The notes: generated by a model not told the origin, from the sequence alone. DNA of 64,000 nucleotides from an uncultured Bacteroidales bacterium (GCA_947573135.1 CANPDU010000008.1:31037-95036); one strand, 5' to 3'. Positions 1 to 10,510 are shown, counted from the first letter of the stretch. A program made the numbers and translations.

Positions 1-53
1 AGACGCTCTTTGAGATCGGCTGTGCTGAGTTCTTTGATTTCTTCTTTTTTCAT
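1..53 (-). CDS. rpmC: 50S ribosomal protein L29, N-terminal fragment (cut by window edge)
   Basis: The reverse strand from base 53 to the left edge opens with ATG and reads MKKEEIKELSTADLKER, the usual start of Bacteroidetes L29, a small two-helix protein near the peptide exit tunnel. It begins 7 bases after the rplP stop, so it is the next gene of the same operon. Only 17 codons are present; identity rests on this start and on the conserved gene order. Confidence 0.9.
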   Translation of the reverse strand, partial: MKKEEIKELSTADLKER

Positions 54-60
54 AACTTAC

Positions 61-492
61 TTACACGTTTTGAGTGGGGTCGTAGTCACGTCTTACGACA
101 AACTTAGTGATAACTGGAAGTTTCTGGGCGGCGAGACGAAGTGCTTCCTTGGCAATATCGTAGCTCACGCCTTCGACTTCGATGATCATGCGACCGGGTG
201 TCACAGGCGCTACGAAACCTTCGGGGTTACCTTTACCTTTACCCATACGGACTTCGGCAGGTTTCTTTGTGATTGGTTTGTCCGGGAAAATGCGGATCCA
301 AATCTGACCCTGACGCTGCATATAACGAGTCACCGCGATACGTGCGGCTTCGATCTGGCGACCTGTAATCCACTTAGATTCGAGAGTCTTGATGCCGAAC
401 GAGCCGAAAGCCAGCTGATTGCCGCGCTGGGCTTCGCCCTTCATACGGCCTTTCTGCTGACGGCGGAATTTGGTTTTCTTCGGTTGTAACAT
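61..492 (-). CDS. rplP: 50S ribosomal protein L16
   Basis: 143-residue L16, which binds 23S rRNA near the A site and is needed for late 50S assembly. The protein opens [19 protein letters not shown], carries the conserved [24 protein letters not shown] block and the [19 protein letters not shown] loop that reaches toward tRNA, and has the length usual for the family. It sits between rpsC (23 bases upstream) and rpmC in the S10 operon. Nothing looks damaged. Confidence 0.98.
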   Translation of the reverse strand: MLQPKKTKFRRQQKGRMKGEAQRGNQLAFGSFGIKTLESKWITGRQIEAARIAVTRYMQRQGQIWIRIFPDKPITKKPAEVRMGKGKGNPEGFVAPVTPGRMIIEVEGVSYDIAKEALRLAAQKLPVITKFVVRRDYDPTQNV

Positions 493-515
493 TGTTGATA
501 GTCTTGTCTTGAGGT

Positions 516-1250
516 TTAACGATTGTTTTTAGCACGACGGAAGCCACCACGGCGTGGAGCGTTACCGCCGACTGCGGGACGACCTTCTTTCTGATTGGAT
601 GTGAACGAAGGAGCGAGATCGCGCTTTCCGTAGACTTCGCCGCGGCAGATCCATACTTTCACACCGATCACACCGACTTTAGTGTGAGCCTCGACGAGAG
701 CGTAGTCGATGTCGGCGCGGAGAGTGTGGAGGGGAGTACGACCTTCCTTGAACATTTCAGAACGTGCCATTTCAGCGCCGTTGAGACGGCCTGAGACCTG
801 AACTTTGATGCCTTCGGCTCCGGCGCGCATTGTGGCAGCAACAGCCATCTTTACAGCACGGCGGTATGCCACTTTGCCTTCGATCTGACGGGCGATTGTC
901 GCTGCGACAATCGCAGCGTCGAGTTCAGGTCTTTTAACCTCGAAGATATTGATTTGAACGTCTTTGTCAGTGATTGTCTTGAGCTCTTCCTTGAGTTTCT
1001 CGACGTCTTTGCCTCCGCGTCCTATGATAATGCCGGGACGAGAGGTGCAGACAGTGATGGTGACGAGCTTGAGCGTACGTTCGATGACAATGCGCGAAAC
1101 GCTGCAAGTAGCCAGACGAACATTGAGATACTTGCGGAGTTTGTAATCCTCGAGGATTATATCACTTTGATTTTTGCTGTCAGCCCAGTTGGAGTCCCAA
1201 CCGCGGATGATGCCTAAGCGATTACTGATTGGATTTACTTTCTGTCCCAT
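516..1250 (-). CDS. rpsC: 30S ribosomal protein S3
   Basis: 244-residue S3 of the small subunit head, lining the mRNA entry channel. The start [20 protein letters not shown] is standard. A type II KH domain follows with its GRGG loop at residues 77-80, then the C-terminal S3 domain ([20 protein letters not shown] region) with arginines expected to face mRNA. The C-terminus ends in a basic glycine/arginine tail. It starts 5 bases after the rplV stop, so the two are tightly coupled within the S10 operon. Confidence 0.98.
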   Translation of the reverse strand: MGQKVNPISNRLGIIRGWDSNWADSKNQSDIILEDYKLRKYLNVRLATCSVSRIVIERTLKLVTITVCTSRPGIIIGRGGKDVEKLKEELKTITDKDVQINIFEVKRPELDAAIVAATIARQIEGKVAYRRAVKMAVAATMRAGAEGIKVQVSGRLNGAEMARSEMFKEGRTPLHTLRADIDYALVEAHTKVGVIGVKVWICRGEVYGKRDLAPSFTSNQKEGRPAVGGNAPRRGGFRRAKNNR

Positions 1251-1255
1251 TTGTA

Positions 1256-1672
1256 TTAATCCTCGTGGTTTTTAGCGTTGTTGTCAATAGTGTCTACAAT
1301 CACGGTCACGTGGTTAGCGCGTTTGCGGATACGGTAGCCACGACCTTGGGGAGCTGTGCGGAGACGTTTGAGCATAGGCGCGCAATTGACAAAAATTGTG
1401 CTTACATACAGTTCGCCGCTTTCAGCTTTCTTTTCATTTTTTTGCTCCCAGTTTGCGACAGCCGAGCGGAGAAGTTTCTCGAGAGCTGCGGCAGCTTCTT
1501 TGTTAGAGAACTTGAGGATGCCGAGTGCGCGGAACACTTCTTTGCCGCGTATCATGTCGGCCACCAGTCTCATTTTACGGGGAGATGAAGGTATGTTGGT
1601 AAGTTTTGCAAAAGCAACGTGCTTACGGGCTTCCTTCATTTTATCGGCGGATAATCTTTTTCTTACACCCAT
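1256..1672 (-). CDS. rplV: 50S ribosomal protein L22
   Basis: 138-residue L22, which binds all domains of 23S rRNA and whose beta hairpin lines the exit tunnel. The core [21 protein letters not shown] and the hairpin region around [21 protein letters not shown] are recognisable. The family is often about 110 residues; here there is a charged N-terminal stretch and an asparagine/histidine-rich C-terminus, as in other Bacteroidales. It lies 48 bases after rpsS, the widest spacer in the distal half of this operon. Confidence 0.97.
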   Translation of the reverse strand: MGVRKRLSADKMKEARKHVAFAKLTNIPSSPRKMRLVADMIRGKEVFRALGILKFSNKEAAAALEKLLRSAVANWEQKNEKKAESGELYVSTIFVNCAPMLKRLRTAPQGRGYRIRKRANHVTVIVDTIDNNAKNHED

Positions 1673-1720
1673 TTTATTTAATTCTTTTTTTTATCAAAAT
1701 TATTTTACCTGGGCCCTTGA

Positions 1721-1990
1721 TTATTTTTTCTTATTGCCGCCGTGACCGCGGAAGGTACGAGTTGGGGCGAATTCGCCGAGCTTGTGACCTACCATGTTTT
1801 CGGTAACGTAAACGGGAATAAATTTGTTGCCGTTATGGACAGCGAAAGTATGTCCAACGAATTCGGGAGCTATCATAGAGGCACGGCTCCAAGTCTTGAT
1901 GACGTTTTTCTTGCCGGTTGCCTCCATGTCAGCGACCTTCTTTTCGAGTTTAACGCTGATAAAGGGTCCTTTTTTTAATGAACGACTCAT
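1721..1990 (-). CDS. rpsS: 30S ribosomal protein S19
   Basis: 89-residue S19, which pairs with S13 in the small subunit head. The opening [19 protein letters not shown] and the block [35 protein letters not shown] are diagnostic. Full length, with a basic tail ending GHGGNKKK. It is placed between rplB and rplV, as expected in the S10 operon. Confidence 0.98.
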   Translation of the reverse strand: MSRSLKKGPFISVKLEKKVADMEATGKKNVIKTWSRASMIAPEFVGHTFAVHNGNKFIPVYVTENMVGHKLGEFAPTRTFRGHGGNKKK

Positions 1991-2009
1991 AATTACTCAA
2001 TTAATCAGA

Positions 2010-2837
2010 TTACTTTTTCCTTCTTTCAATGATGTACTTCGAAGAGTGCTTCTTGGGCGCACGAGTCTTGAGACCCTTAGCGTAAAGACCCTTGCGAGAG
2101 CGCGGATGACCACCAGAAGCACGACCTTCGCCGCCACCCATCGGGTGATCGACAGGGTTCATGACAACGCCACGGTTGCGGGGACGGCGTCCGAGCCAGC
2201 GTGAACGGCCGGCTTTGCCTGAGCGCTCAAGTGAATGCTCGCTGTTGCCGACAACACCGATAGTGGCTTTGCAGGCGGAAAGCACTTTGCGAGTTTCGCC
2301 TGAGGGTAATTTGATAATCGCGTAATCGCCTTCGCGCGAAACGAGCTGGGCGAATGTTCCGGCAGAACGTGCCATAAAGGCTCCCTGACCGGGACGCAGC
2401 TCGATAGCGTGGATAACAGTACCGACGGGGATTTTGCTCAGGGGAAGAGCATTTCCGACTTCGGGAGCGGCATCAGGGCCGCTGATTACTGTCGCGCCGA
2501 CTTCCAAGCCGTTGGGTGCGATAATGTAAGTTTTAGCTCCGTCGACGTAGTAAAGGAGCGCGATACGAGCCGAACGGTTAGGATCGTATTCGATCGATTT
2601 TACTACTGCGGGAACTCCGTCTTTGTTTCTCTTAAAGTCAATGATACGGTATTTACGTTTGTGGCCACCACCAAGGTAACGTGTGGTTAAGTGGCCTTCG
2701 GAGTTACGACCTCCGGTTGATTTTTTACCGACTGTAAGAGTTTTTTCCGGTGTAGTAGCAGTGATCGTACCTTTAAATACACCGATAACTTTGTGTCTTT
2801 GCCCCGGAGTTGTGGGCTTGAATTTTCTTACTGCCAT
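2010..2837 (-). CDS. rplB: 50S ribosomal protein L2
   Basis: 275-residue L2, needed for subunit association and peptidyl transferase centre architecture. Two RNA-binding barrels lead to the C-terminal [21 protein letters not shown] segment, which holds the conserved histidine near the active site. Length is typical. It starts 6 bases after the rplW stop and ends 19 bases before rpsS, inside the operon. Confidence 0.98.
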   Translation of the reverse strand: MAVRKFKPTTPGQRHKVIGVFKGTITATTPEKTLTVGKKSTGGRNSEGHLTTRYLGGGHKRKYRIIDFKRNKDGVPAVVKSIEYDPNRSARIALLYYVDGAKTYIIAPNGLEVGATVISGPDAAPEVGNALPLSKIPVGTVIHAIELRPGQGAFMARSAGTFAQLVSREGDYAIIKLPSGETRKVLSACKATIGVVGNSEHSLERSGKAGRSRWLGRRPRNRGVVMNPVDHPMGGGEGRASGGHPRSRKGLYAKGLKTRAPKKHSSKYIIERRKK

Positions 2838-2843
2838 TTTTTA

Positions 2844-3134
2844 TTATATATTGCTGAAAAAGTCGATTGTTTGACCTTCGCCGACAGTAATGAACGCTTT
2901 CTTCCATGCGGCTGTTTTACCGCGAAGAAGACCGCTCTTTGTCCAGCGAGATTTGTTTTTTCCGCGCACTACTGCGGTGTTAACTTTAACGACCTTAACC
3001 CCGTAAAGCTGTTCAACCAAACCTTTGATCTGGTATTTGTTAGCTTCGAGAGAAACACGGAAAGTATAGCAATTAAGCTTTTCAGAAAGCTTGGTTGCCT
3101 TTTCAGTAACGATTGGTTTGATCATTATGTCCAT
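2844..3134 (-). CDS. rplW: 50S ribosomal protein L23
   Basis: 96-residue L23, which sits at the tunnel exit and docks trigger factor and SRP. The start MDIMIKPIVTEKATKLSEKL and the motif FRVSLEANKYQIKGLVEQLYGVKV fit the family; the usual VNTAVVRGK strand follows. It lies between rplD (21-base gap) and rplB (6-base gap). Confidence 0.97.
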   Translation of the reverse strand: MDIMIKPIVTEKATKLSEKLNCYTFRVSLEANKYQIKGLVEQLYGVKVVKVNTAVVRGKNKSRWTKSGLLRGKTAAWKKAFITVGEGQTIDFFSNI

Positions 3135-3155
3135 TATTCGTTTCCTCCTTTGGGA

Positions 3156-3776
3156 TTAAAGATTATTAATCACAGCAAGGCTACTCTCCGTAAGGATAAT
3201 AGCGTTGTTGTTAAGCAGTGCGTATGTATTAACGTCCTTAGCATTCATCAGACGAGTGTCAGGGACATTACGAGCAGACAAAAATACGTTTTTATTTTGT
3301 TCTGCTAAAACGAGAAGAAGCTTTTGGCCTTCAACTTTAAGATTTTTAGTAAATTTTACAAAATCTTTAGTTTTGGGAGCTTCAAAAGTGAAGTCTTCTA
3401 CAATAGTGATCTGATTTTCGTTTGCTTTTGCAGAAAGGACTGACTTGCGGGCAAGCTCTTTTACTTTCTGGTTGATCTTGAAACGATAGTCACGGGGACG
3501 GGGACCGAACACACGGCCACCACCAACGAGTACAGGCGAGTTGATGTCGCCGATACGGCTGCCGCCGCCACCTTTCTGTTTGTGGAGCTTGCGGGTCGAA
3601 CCGGAAACTTCGCTACGTTCTTTTGACTTGTGAGTACCCTGACGCTGGTTGGCGAGATACTGTTTAACATCGAGATAAACTGCATGTTCGTTGGGCTCGA
3701 TGGCGAACACTGCATCGTTGAGATAAGCCTTACGACCTGTGTCCTGACCTTCTATGTTGTATATTGCGAGTTCCAT
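3156..3776 (-). CDS. rplD: 50S ribosomal protein L4
   Basis: L4 of about 206 residues. It shapes the exit tunnel and in enterobacteria also represses its own operon. The tunnel loop [19 protein letters not shown] and the [18 protein letters not shown] block are clear. An in-frame ATG four codons upstream (base 3788) exists, but I place the start at 3776, giving [11 protein letters not shown], because that begins 1 base after the rplC stop and matches family starts; the longer form would overlap rplC. L4 is the candidate regulator for the hairpin upstream of rplC. Confidence 0.96.
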   Translation of the reverse strand: MELAIYNIEGQDTGRKAYLNDAVFAIEPNEHAVYLDVKQYLANQRQGTHKSKERSEVSGSTRKLHKQKGGGGSRIGDINSPVLVGGGRVFGPRPRDYRFKINQKVKELARKSVLSAKANENQITIVEDFTFEAPKTKDFVKFTKNLKVEGQKLLLVLAEQNKNVFLSARNVPDTRLMNAKDVNTYALLNNNAIILTESSLAVINNL

Positions 3777-3777
3777 A

Positions 3778-4395
3778 TTACTTTTCAATTAATACGATTG
3801 AACCTTTACTTCCGGGGATAGAACCCTTAATCATCAACAGGTTGTGGTCAGCGATTACTTTCAGCACCTGAAGGTTCTGAACAGTGACGCGTTTGTTACC
3901 TGTCTGGCCGGCCATACGCATGCCTTTGAACACCTTTGCGGGGTATGAGCAGGCACCGATAGAACCGGGAGCACGGAGGCGGTTGTGCTGGCCGTGTGTC
4001 GACTGACCTACACCACCGAAACCGTGGCGTTTAACGACACCCTGGAAACCTTTGCCTTTCGACACACCGATGATGTCGACAAAGTCGTTGTCTTCAAAAA
4101 GGTCAACTGCGATTGTGTCGCCGAGCTTATACTCGCCGTCAAATCCTTTGAACTCGGCCAAGTGTCTCTTGGGGCTTACTCCGGCTTTTTTGAAATGACC
4201 CGATTCGGGTTTTGTAAGATGTTTTTCTTTTTCATCTTCAAAACCGAGCTGAAGAGCGCTGTAGCCGTCAACTTCGGGAGTTTTTACCTGAGTAACCACA
4301 CAAGGACCTACTTCGATAACAGTGCACGGAATGTTTTTCCCGTCGGCACTGAAAACGGATGTCATTCCGATTTTCTTTCCAATTAATCCTGGCAT
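3778..4395 (-). CDS. rplC: 50S ribosomal protein L3
   Basis: 205-residue L3, an early 50S assembly protein that reaches the peptidyl transferase centre. The start [20 protein letters not shown] and the loop [20 protein letters not shown], which carries the glutamine methylated in other bacteria, are present. It follows rpsJ after a 102-base spacer that holds a 12-bp hairpin and abuts rplD with one base between them. Confidence 0.98.
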   Translation of the reverse strand: MPGLIGKKIGMTSVFSADGKNIPCTVIEVGPCVVTQVKTPEVDGYSALQLGFEDEKEKHLTKPESGHFKKAGVSPKRHLAEFKGFDGEYKLGDTIAVDLFEDNDFVDIIGVSKGKGFQGVVKRHGFGGVGQSTHGQHNRLRAPGSIGACSYPAKVFKGMRMAGQTGNKRVTVQNLQVLKVIADHNLLMIKGSIPGSKGSIVLIEK

Positions 4396-4449
4396 TTCTC
4401 TGTAAATTAAAAAATATTTTAAATAATGGTTTGGTTTACATTGTGGTTA

Positions 4450-4485
4450 GGCCGATGGCGTCGGGAATATCCAACGCCACCGGCC
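4450..4485 (-). promoter_or_regulatory. Hairpin in the rpsJ-rplC spacer
   Basis: Bases 4450-4461 and 4474-4485 are inverted repeats of 12 bases that pair fully in minus-strand RNA, counting one G-U wobble, around a 12-base loop. The element lies 12 bases after the rpsJ stop and 54 bases before the rplC start. No U-run follows, so it is not a classical terminator. It could set L3 expression relative to S10, protect mRNA ends, or be an L4 target; function is inference. Confidence 0.6.
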
Positions 4486-4497
4486 GGAATGATTCTA

Positions 4498-4803
4498 TCA
4501 GACTTTGATCTGCACTTCAACACCACTGGGAAGTTCGAGCTTCATGAGGGCGTCGACTGTCTTTGCTGTCGAATTGTAGATATCGATAAGACGCTTGAAC
4601 GATGAAAGCTGGAACTGTTCGCGCGATTTCTTATTGACGAAAGTCGAGCGGTTGACAGTAAAGATACGCTTGTGGGTCGGCAGGGGAATTGGACCGCTGA
4701 CAACCGCGCCTGTAGCTTTCACAGTCTTTACGATCTTCTCAGCCGATTTGTCGACGAGGTTGTGATCGTAAGATTTCAGTTTGATTCTGATTTTCTGGCT
4801 CAT
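4498..4803 (-). CDS. rpsJ: 30S ribosomal protein S10
   Basis: 101-residue S10 (NusE), a small subunit head protein that also pairs with NusB in antitermination. The sequence [20 protein letters not shown] and the loop [20 protein letters not shown] are diagnostic. It lies 24 bases after fusA, so the str and S10 clusters are joined without a tuf gene between them. A 102-base spacer with a strong hairpin separates it from rplC. Confidence 0.98.
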   Translation of the reverse strand: MSQKIRIKLKSYDHNLVDKSAEKIVKTVKATGAVVSGPIPLPTHKRIFTVNRSTFVNKKSREQFQLSSFKRLIDIYNSTAKTVDALMKLELPSGVEVQIKV

Positions 4804-4827
4804 TGTTTATGCTGAATTTTTTTGATT

Positions 4828-6954
4828 TTACTTTAAGAGATCAACTCGGCCCTGGCATTCTGTAAGAACGTTCTTGGCAATCGACGACGACACTTCACTG
4901 TAGTGTGAGAAAGTCATTGTCGAGGTAGCACGACCGCTGGTGATTGTACGGAGAGCGGTTACATAGCCGAACATTTCGGCGAGCGGAGCCTGAGCTTTCA
5001 CGACACGTGCGCCCGAACGGCTTGTTTCCATACCCTCTACCTGACCGCGGCGTTTGTTAAGGTCGGAGATAACGTCACCCATCGATTCTTCGGGAGTAAC
5101 GACCTCGATCTTCATGATAGGCTCGAGAAGCACAGGACCTGCCTTTTCAGAAGCCTTCTTGAATGCCTGAATTGCGCAGAGTTCGAACGAGAGCTGATCA
5201 GAGTCAACCGGGTGGAACGATCCGTCGATCACAGTCACTTTAAGATGTTCAACCGGGAAGCCGGCAAGAACGCCGTTCTTCATAGCTGTAGTGAAACCTT
5301 TCTGGATCGAAGGAATGAATTCCTTAGGAATGTTGCCGCCTTTGACTTCGTCGACAAACTGGAGACTGCCTTCAAAGCCTTCGTCAACCGGTTCGACACG
5401 TACGATAATATCGGCGAACTTACCACGACCACCGGTCTGCTTCTTGAATACTTCGCGAAGTTCGACAGGTTTGGTAATAGCTTCCTTATATGTAACCTGA
5501 GGACGGCCCTGGTTGCACTCTACCTTAAATTCACGACGCAGACGGTCTATGATGATATCAAGGTGAAGCTCACCCATACCTGAGATAACAGTCTGACCGG
5601 TCTCTTCATTGGTTTCGACGCGGAATGTCGGATCTTCTTCAGCAAGTTTCTGCAGACCTACACCAAGTTTGTCGAGGTCTTTCTGAGTTTTGGGCTCAAC
5701 TGCGATACCGATAACGGGATCGGGGAATTCCATTGCTTCGAGTACGATAGGAGCCTCTTCAGCGCAGAGAGTATCACCGGTGCGGATATCCTTGAAGCCT
5801 ACGCCTGCGCCGATATCGCCGCAACCGATCTTCTCCATGGGGTTCTGCTTGTTGGAGTGCATCTGGAACAAACGAGACACGCGTTCCTTTTTGCCTGAAC
5901 GTGCATTGAGGATATAAGATCCGGCAACGACATCACCCGAATAAACACGGAAAAATGTCAGACGGCCTACATAGGGGTCGGTAGCGATCTTGAATGCAAG
6001 CGCACACATCGGGTCTTCAGCTGACGGATGACGGGTTTCAACCTTGTCGGGATCATCTACAGAATGACCTTCGATGGCACCCGCATCGCTTGGGCTGGGC
6101 AGATATGCGCAGACTGCGTCAAGCAGGCACTGGACGCCTTTATTTTTGAACGAAGATCCGCAGATCATCGGCACGACATTCATTGAAAGTGTCGCAGCGC
6201 GAAGAGCCTTCTTGATCTCTTCTTCAGTGATGGTCGAAGGATCATCGAAATATTTAGCCATCAGATCGTCGTCATATTCAGCGATCTTTTCAAGCATTTT
6301 GTCACGCCATTCCTCAGCCTCTGCCTGGAGATTTGCAGGCACATCCTCTACACTGTAGTCAGCGCCCATGCTCTCGTCATGCCAGAAGATAGCCTTCATG
6401 CGGATAAGGTCAACGACGCCCTTGAATGTCTCTTCAGCTCCGATAGGAATCTGAATGGGGCATGGATTTGCGCCAAGCACCTCTTTGAGCTGACGCACAA
6501 CTTCAAAGAAGTTTGCGCCCGAACGGTCCATCTTGTTGACATAACCGATACGGGGCACATTATATTTATCAGCCTGACGCCACACAGTCTCAGACTGAGG
6601 CTCTACACCGCCGACAGCGCAGAACGTAGCGACAGCGCCGTCGAGCACACGGAGCGAGCGTTCAACCTCAACTGTGAAGTCGACGTGTCCCGGAGTGTCA
6701 ATAAGGTTGATTTTATATTTTTCGTCATTATATTTCCAGAAAGTCGTCGTTGCGGCCGAAGTGATTGTGATACCACGCTCCTGTTCCTGTTCCATCCAGT
6801 CCATGGTTGCTGCACCATCGTGAACCTCTCCGATCTTGTGTGTAAGACCGGTGTAGAAAAGGATACGCTCGGACGTAGTGGTCTTACCGGCATCGATGTG
6901 AGCCATAATGCCGATATTTCTGGTATATTTAAGTAATTCGTCTGATTTAGCCAT
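4828..6954 (-). CDS. fusA: Elongation factor G
   Basis: 708-residue translocation GTPase. G1 AHIDAGKT lies at residues 18-25, G3 DTPGH at 86-90 and G4 NKMD at 140-143, followed by domains II to V of normal size. The Bacteroidetes genome often has further EF-G paralogues, but position after rpsG and before rpsJ marks this as the housekeeping copy. It starts 42 bases after rpsG ends. Confidence 0.98.
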   Translation of the reverse strand: MAKSDELLKYTRNIGIMAHIDAGKTTTSERILFYTGLTHKIGEVHDGAATMDWMEQEQERGITITSAATTTFWKYNDEKYKINLIDTPGHVDFTVEVERSLRVLDGAVATFCAVGGVEPQSETVWRQADKYNVPRIGYVNKMDRSGANFFEVVRQLKEVLGANPCPIQIPIGAEETFKGVVDLIRMKAIFWHDESMGADYSVEDVPANLQAEAEEWRDKMLEKIAEYDDDLMAKYFDDPSTITEEEIKKALRAATLSMNVVPMICGSSFKNKGVQCLLDAVCAYLPSPSDAGAIEGHSVDDPDKVETRHPSAEDPMCALAFKIATDPYVGRLTFFRVYSGDVVAGSYILNARSGKKERVSRLFQMHSNKQNPMEKIGCGDIGAGVGFKDIRTGDTLCAEEAPIVLEAMEFPDPVIGIAVEPKTQKDLDKLGVGLQKLAEEDPTFRVETNEETGQTVISGMGELHLDIIIDRLRREFKVECNQGRPQVTYKEAITKPVELREVFKKQTGGRGKFADIIVRVEPVDEGFEGSLQFVDEVKGGNIPKEFIPSIQKGFTTAMKNGVLAGFPVEHLKVTVIDGSFHPVDSDQLSFELCAIQAFKKASEKAGPVLLEPIMKIEVVTPEESMGDVISDLNKRRGQVEGMETSRSGARVVKAQAPLAEMFGYVTALRTITSGRATSTMTFSHYSEVSSSIAKNVLTECQGRVDLLK

Positions 6955-6996
6955 TTTGAGTATTCCGATAGAAATTTATATTCAATGACATTAATA

Positions 6997-7473
6997 TTAG
7001 AAGCGGAAGTGAGCGAATGCGCGGTTAGCTTCAGCCATTTTGTGCATATCCTCTTTGCGTTTGAATGCGCCGCCCTGATCGTTGAATGCGTCAACGATTT
7101 CTGCGGCAAGCTTATCGGCCATAGTTTTGCCGCCACGCTTGCGGGCATAAAGGATAAGATTTTTCATTGAAATAGATTCCTTGCGGTCCGGACGGATTTC
7201 AGTCGGAACCTGAAAAGTAGCGCCGCCCACACGACGAGATTTCACCTCTACCTGAGGCGTAACATTTTCGAGAGCTTTCTTCCAGATCTCAAGGGCGGTC
7301 ATTTCTTCATTAGGCAGCTTAGACTTCACAGTCTCGAGCGCGTCATAAAAGATTGTGAAAGCGGTGTTTTTTTTGCCGTCATACATCAGATGATTGACAA
7401 ACTTTGTAACTCTCACATCATTAAAAACGGGATCGGGCAAAATGATCCGTTTCTTAGGTTTAGCCTTTCTCAT
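6997..7473 (-). CDS. rpsG: 30S ribosomal protein S7
   Basis: 158-residue S7, which nucleates the 30S head. The start [20 protein letters not shown], the core [20 protein letters not shown], and the [16 protein letters not shown] loop are conserved. The 205-base spacer to rpsL upstream is much longer than others in the operon; in E. coli the equivalent spacer is where S7 binds to repress its own synthesis. The Bacteroidetes site is not known to me. Confidence 0.98.
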   Translation of the reverse strand: MRKAKPKKRIILPDPVFNDVRVTKFVNHLMYDGKKNTAFTIFYDALETVKSKLPNEEMTALEIWKKALENVTPQVEVKSRRVGGATFQVPTEIRPDRKESISMKNLILYARKRGGKTMADKLAAEIVDAFNDQGGAFKRKEDMHKMAEANRAFAHFRF

Positions 7474-7531
7474 TTTAAATAATACGTTGTGTTTTTGATT
7501 GCTTGGTTGCTTTCTTCTTTCAATCTTCAGC

Positions 7532-7545
7532 CGGTCCTCCGACCG
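7532..7545 (-). promoter_or_regulatory. Small GC-rich hairpin in the rpsL-rpsG spacer
   Basis: CGGTC (7532-7536) and GACCG (7541-7545) form a 5-bp stem closing a four-base loop, inside an otherwise AU-rich 205-base spacer. The loop reads GGAG in the transcript. It lies about 60 bases before the S7 start and could be part of an S7 autoregulatory fold; this is inference from position only. Confidence 0.4.
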
Positions 7546-7678
7546 CGCTTACTCAACCTGTTTTAAGGCAGCTTTACAAGAAATTCAAAAACGAGTTAAT
7601 TTGATAAATTAAAAAATTTACTCGCGGTGCGTTTAGTAAACTTCACCTGCAACAATTCCTGACTGGAACAGTTACAGA

Positions 7679-8068
7679 TTACTTCTTGGCTGCACCTGCC
7701 TTAGGACGCTTGGCTCCGTATTTCGAGCGACGCTGCGTGCGGTCTTTCACTCCGCTGGTATCGAGTGTGCCACGAACGATATGGTAACGAACACCAGGAA
7801 GGTCTTTCACACGACCGCCACGGACAAGCACGATTGAGTGCTCCTGAAGGTTGTGACCTTCGCCGGGGATGTATGAGTTGACTTCTTTACCGTTAGTGAG
7901 GCGCACACGTGCGACCTTACGCATTGCCGAGTTAGGCTTTTTGGGAGTGGTAGTGTACACACGCACGCACACACCGCGACGCTGCGGACATGAATCAAGT
8001 GCGGGAGACTTACTCTTGTCCTCAAGAGCCACACGTCCTTTTCTTACTAATTGCTGAATGGTAGGCAT
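7679..8068 (-). CDS. rpsL: 30S ribosomal protein S12
   Basis: 129-residue S12 of the decoding centre. The loop [19 protein letters not shown] keeps the lysine associated with streptomycin sensitivity, and [15 protein letters not shown] contains the aspartate methylthiolated in E. coli. The start [12 protein letters not shown] is standard. It is the first gene of the operon, with a predicted leader of about 135 bases from the promoter at 8212-8243. Confidence 0.98.
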   Translation of the reverse strand: MPTIQQLVRKGRVALEDKSKSPALDSCPQRRGVCVRVYTTTPKKPNSAMRKVARVRLTNGKEVNSYIPGEGHNLQEHSIVLVRGGRVKDLPGVRYHIVRGTLDTSGVKDRTQRRSKYGAKRPKAGAAKK

Positions 8069-8211
8069 CTTAGTTTTTTTAGTTCTTAAAATGTTTTCTT
8101 ATCTCTTTTCTTTACTTTTAACTCTATTTATCAGACGCCGCAAACCCACCTATCGCTCTATCATTCAAAAACTTAGCGACAGAAGGGCACACAAAGCCTT
8201 TTAAATCGCTG

Positions 8212-8243
8212 CAAAATTAGCACTTTTTTTTCTGATATCCAAA
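8212..8243 (-). promoter_or_regulatory. Promoter of the str/S10 ribosomal operon
   Basis: On the minus strand TTTG (8240-8243), 20 bases, then TAATTTTG (8212-8219) match the Bacteroidetes sigma-A pattern exactly. Transcription would start near 8205, leaving a leader of about 135 bases before rpsL. Confidence 0.85.
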
Positions 8244-8275
8244 TATTTTTCCATTGAATATCAATTTTTTATCTT

Positions 8276-10486
8276 CTACCCTATTTTTTCGATCAACAGT
8301 GTGACGCCATGCCACGATGATACAGCATCGAGCAGCTCGACCATATCCGGCCAGACATCTGCCGACAGAAAACGACGGCCGAAACGTCTGAGAAGCTCAA
8401 TGGTGAGTTTACCGTCGGCGAATTTAGATGTTATCACGAATTCTCCGGCATCATTGCGGACAAAACGTCCGAGTTTCTCAAGCGAACTTTCCGAAACAGT
8501 ATAATTTTCAGGGACAGTAATGGCAATTCGGGTTATATACTCTTTTGCCGCATCAGTGACAATCGCATCTACTCTCTCGCGATCATTTTTCAGAAGCTCC
8601 GACTGCGTTTCCATAAGTTTGCCTACCGACAGAAGCACATTTTTGCCGGCACGCTTTACAAGATCATGCATATTATAATCGACTTCATAAACCAACTTGG
8701 ATGCTTTAGGATCTATACCCGCAGCCAAAATCGAACCCTTGACCGAATCAATGTGTACGTCACGATGAAATTTTTTGACTTCAGACTCAAAGTCATCGAC
8801 CTGATCAATACGGGCATCTGCATAACGTGCGAGGCGGTCTGTAGCCTTTTTCCCATTTTCTTTGATAGCGACATCAAGTCCGAAACCATTAAAATAATCC
8901 AGATAAGCATTTGTGACATCTTCATCACTAAGCAGCGACAAGTGGGGAAGCTTGGTTACTCCGGAGCATGAAGTCTTACGGTTTACCGACAAGGTCGTCC
9001 CGTCAATCTCAACATTTATTTCGCTGTACTTTCGGTTTCGCATAGCCCGTCCATCAGGAAGAGCGACAAAGTTGGTATCAGTGCCAGGATACTCACCTTT
9101 CAACTGTTTTTTGTTGAGCACGTGGGCTATACGGCCCGAATAACAAGGATGTAGCTCCGAAGGAGCCAAAATCGATTGTGGCGGCAGATAATAACGCTTC
9201 CCGCCGGGCAAAGCACTCCCTGTGATAAGACTGAACACTGACGCTGCAACGTCTATTGGCTCATTGTAATTGGGCGTAGTCATGACCGAAAGTAAAGAAT
9301 CTCCGACAAAAACGTTGAGCATACTGCTCAATTGAATATCAAAAACCAACGGAGACAACCCTTGATCAGAAACATAATAAGCAAAGGTCAGCAGATTATA
9401 GGCACAGTCCGATACTTCTTCAAGCGTCTTCTCTCCGGATTTAAGCGCCTGAGAAAGCTGTCGCAGTGCATTTGCACCATTTTTCAGCGACGACTTCAGC
9501 ATATCCTTTCCCGCTTCGGGATAAAAAAACTTCTCTCGCATAGCCCACCATTCATTTTTAATAAATGAGGGAGAGGGATTTGGAACGACACCTATCATCG
9601 ACGAACTTTTAGGAGTAAAGCCGTCAGCCTCGCGGTTATAGACATACAGCTTGACTGCAGGAGACTGTAACATGTCGCTGTAAAACAGACGCGGCCTGGC
9701 CGGAATGTCAGACAACTTCATGTCAAGATGAAAGTTACCCATGCCGTCACGATAACCGACAAAATCAGGCGCGCCGTTAAGGAGGCGGTAGGTCGACGAC
9801 AATTTGCCGTCAAGCAACAGACTGACAGTATAATCCATCACAGGATAATCCTCGCGGAGAATAAACATCATCGGATCAAGATGCGCATTGTGAATGTCGT
9901 GACTTACATATATATAGTAATCAATTATATCGCCGACTTCGAGGCCGGGCACGGCAAGCTTGCGACGACTCTCCTTATTTTTCTTTCCTTCTCTGACTTC
10001 TATATATTCGTCAGTGTCAATTTCTATTTCCCGTCCGTCAGGTTTAATCACCTTTACTCCCATGGCTGTGCGATGTTTCCGTCGCGAAACGCCATATTTT
10101 CTGGTAACATTAGTTGCAAAATCAAATTCAGAAAACTCTTCAAGAGCTGCTTTATCATTGATGTACACAAGCATACGTTGAAGATCGCCACCTTCTATAT
10201 GTTTGTCGCGCGAAAATCGAATAGTGCCGGGCATACGTCCCGGTTCGGTGTTGCGCAACACAGTCAGTCCGTTATAGACAGCCAGATAAACAGCGGATTC
10301 GTTTTTATATTTATCAGGGATCTCCCTGACATCAAATGCAGGCAAATCCAATGAATAGACCCACGCCTTGGTTTCATCAGCAAAGCGCCGGTAGTCTGAG
10401 GCATCATCAGCCGAGACATTTGTCACTGCGATTATTGACAGCAATGATACAGACAGGATTCGTCTGAAATTGACTTTAGCATTCAT
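8276..10486 (-). CDS. Exported DUF3857-type protein with degenerate transglutaminase core
   Basis: 736 residues with a signal peptide ending near ADD (residue 28). The first 260 residues look like a DUF3857 beta domain (MGVKVIKPDGREIEID, then PGLEVGDIIDYYI). The middle aligns by position with a transglutaminase-like fold but I find no GDCK-type motif: the equivalent stretch reads SSMLNVFVGDSLLS and lacks the nucleophilic cysteine. A beta-rich tail follows. It is the second gene after an intact homologue, 24 bases downstream, so the pair probably acts together in the periplasm or at the surface. Substrate is unknown. Confidence 0.75.
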   Translation of the reverse strand: MNAKVNFRRILSVSLLSIIAVTNVSADDASDYRRFADETKAWVYSLDLPAFDVREIPDKYKNESAVYLAVYNGLTVLRNTEPGRMPGTIRFSRDKHIEGGDLQRMLVYINDKAALEEFSEFDFATNVTRKYGVSRRKHRTAMGVKVIKPDGREIEIDTDEYIEVREGKKNKESRRKLAVPGLEVGDIIDYYIYVSHDIHNAHLDPMMFILREDYPVMDYTVSLLLDGKLSSTYRLLNGAPDFVGYRDGMGNFHLDMKLSDIPARPRLFYSDMLQSPAVKLYVYNREADGFTPKSSSMIGVVPNPSPSFIKNEWWAMREKFFYPEAGKDMLKSSLKNGANALRQLSQALKSGEKTLEEVSDCAYNLLTFAYYVSDQGLSPLVFDIQLSSMLNVFVGDSLLSVMTTPNYNEPIDVAASVFSLITGSALPGGKRYYLPPQSILAPSELHPCYSGRIAHVLNKKQLKGEYPGTDTNFVALPDGRAMRNRKYSEINVEIDGTTLSVNRKTSCSGVTKLPHLSLLSDEDVTNAYLDYFNGFGLDVAIKENGKKATDRLARYADARIDQVDDFESEVKKFHRDVHIDSVKGSILAAGIDPKASKLVYEVDYNMHDLVKRAGKNVLLSVGKLMETQSELLKNDRERVDAIVTDAAKEYITRIAITVPENYTVSESSLEKLGRFVRNDAGEFVITSKFADGKLTIELLRRFGRRFLSADVWPDMVELLDAVSSWHGVTLLIEKIG

Positions 10487-10510
10487 GAGAATTAAGATTA
10501 TCAGGTGATT

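Noticed and set aside
1695..1702. TAATTTTG on the minus strand upstream of rplV as an internal promoter
   Set aside because: No TTTG at the -33 distance, and it lies in an AT-rich operon spacer where the word is likely by chance.
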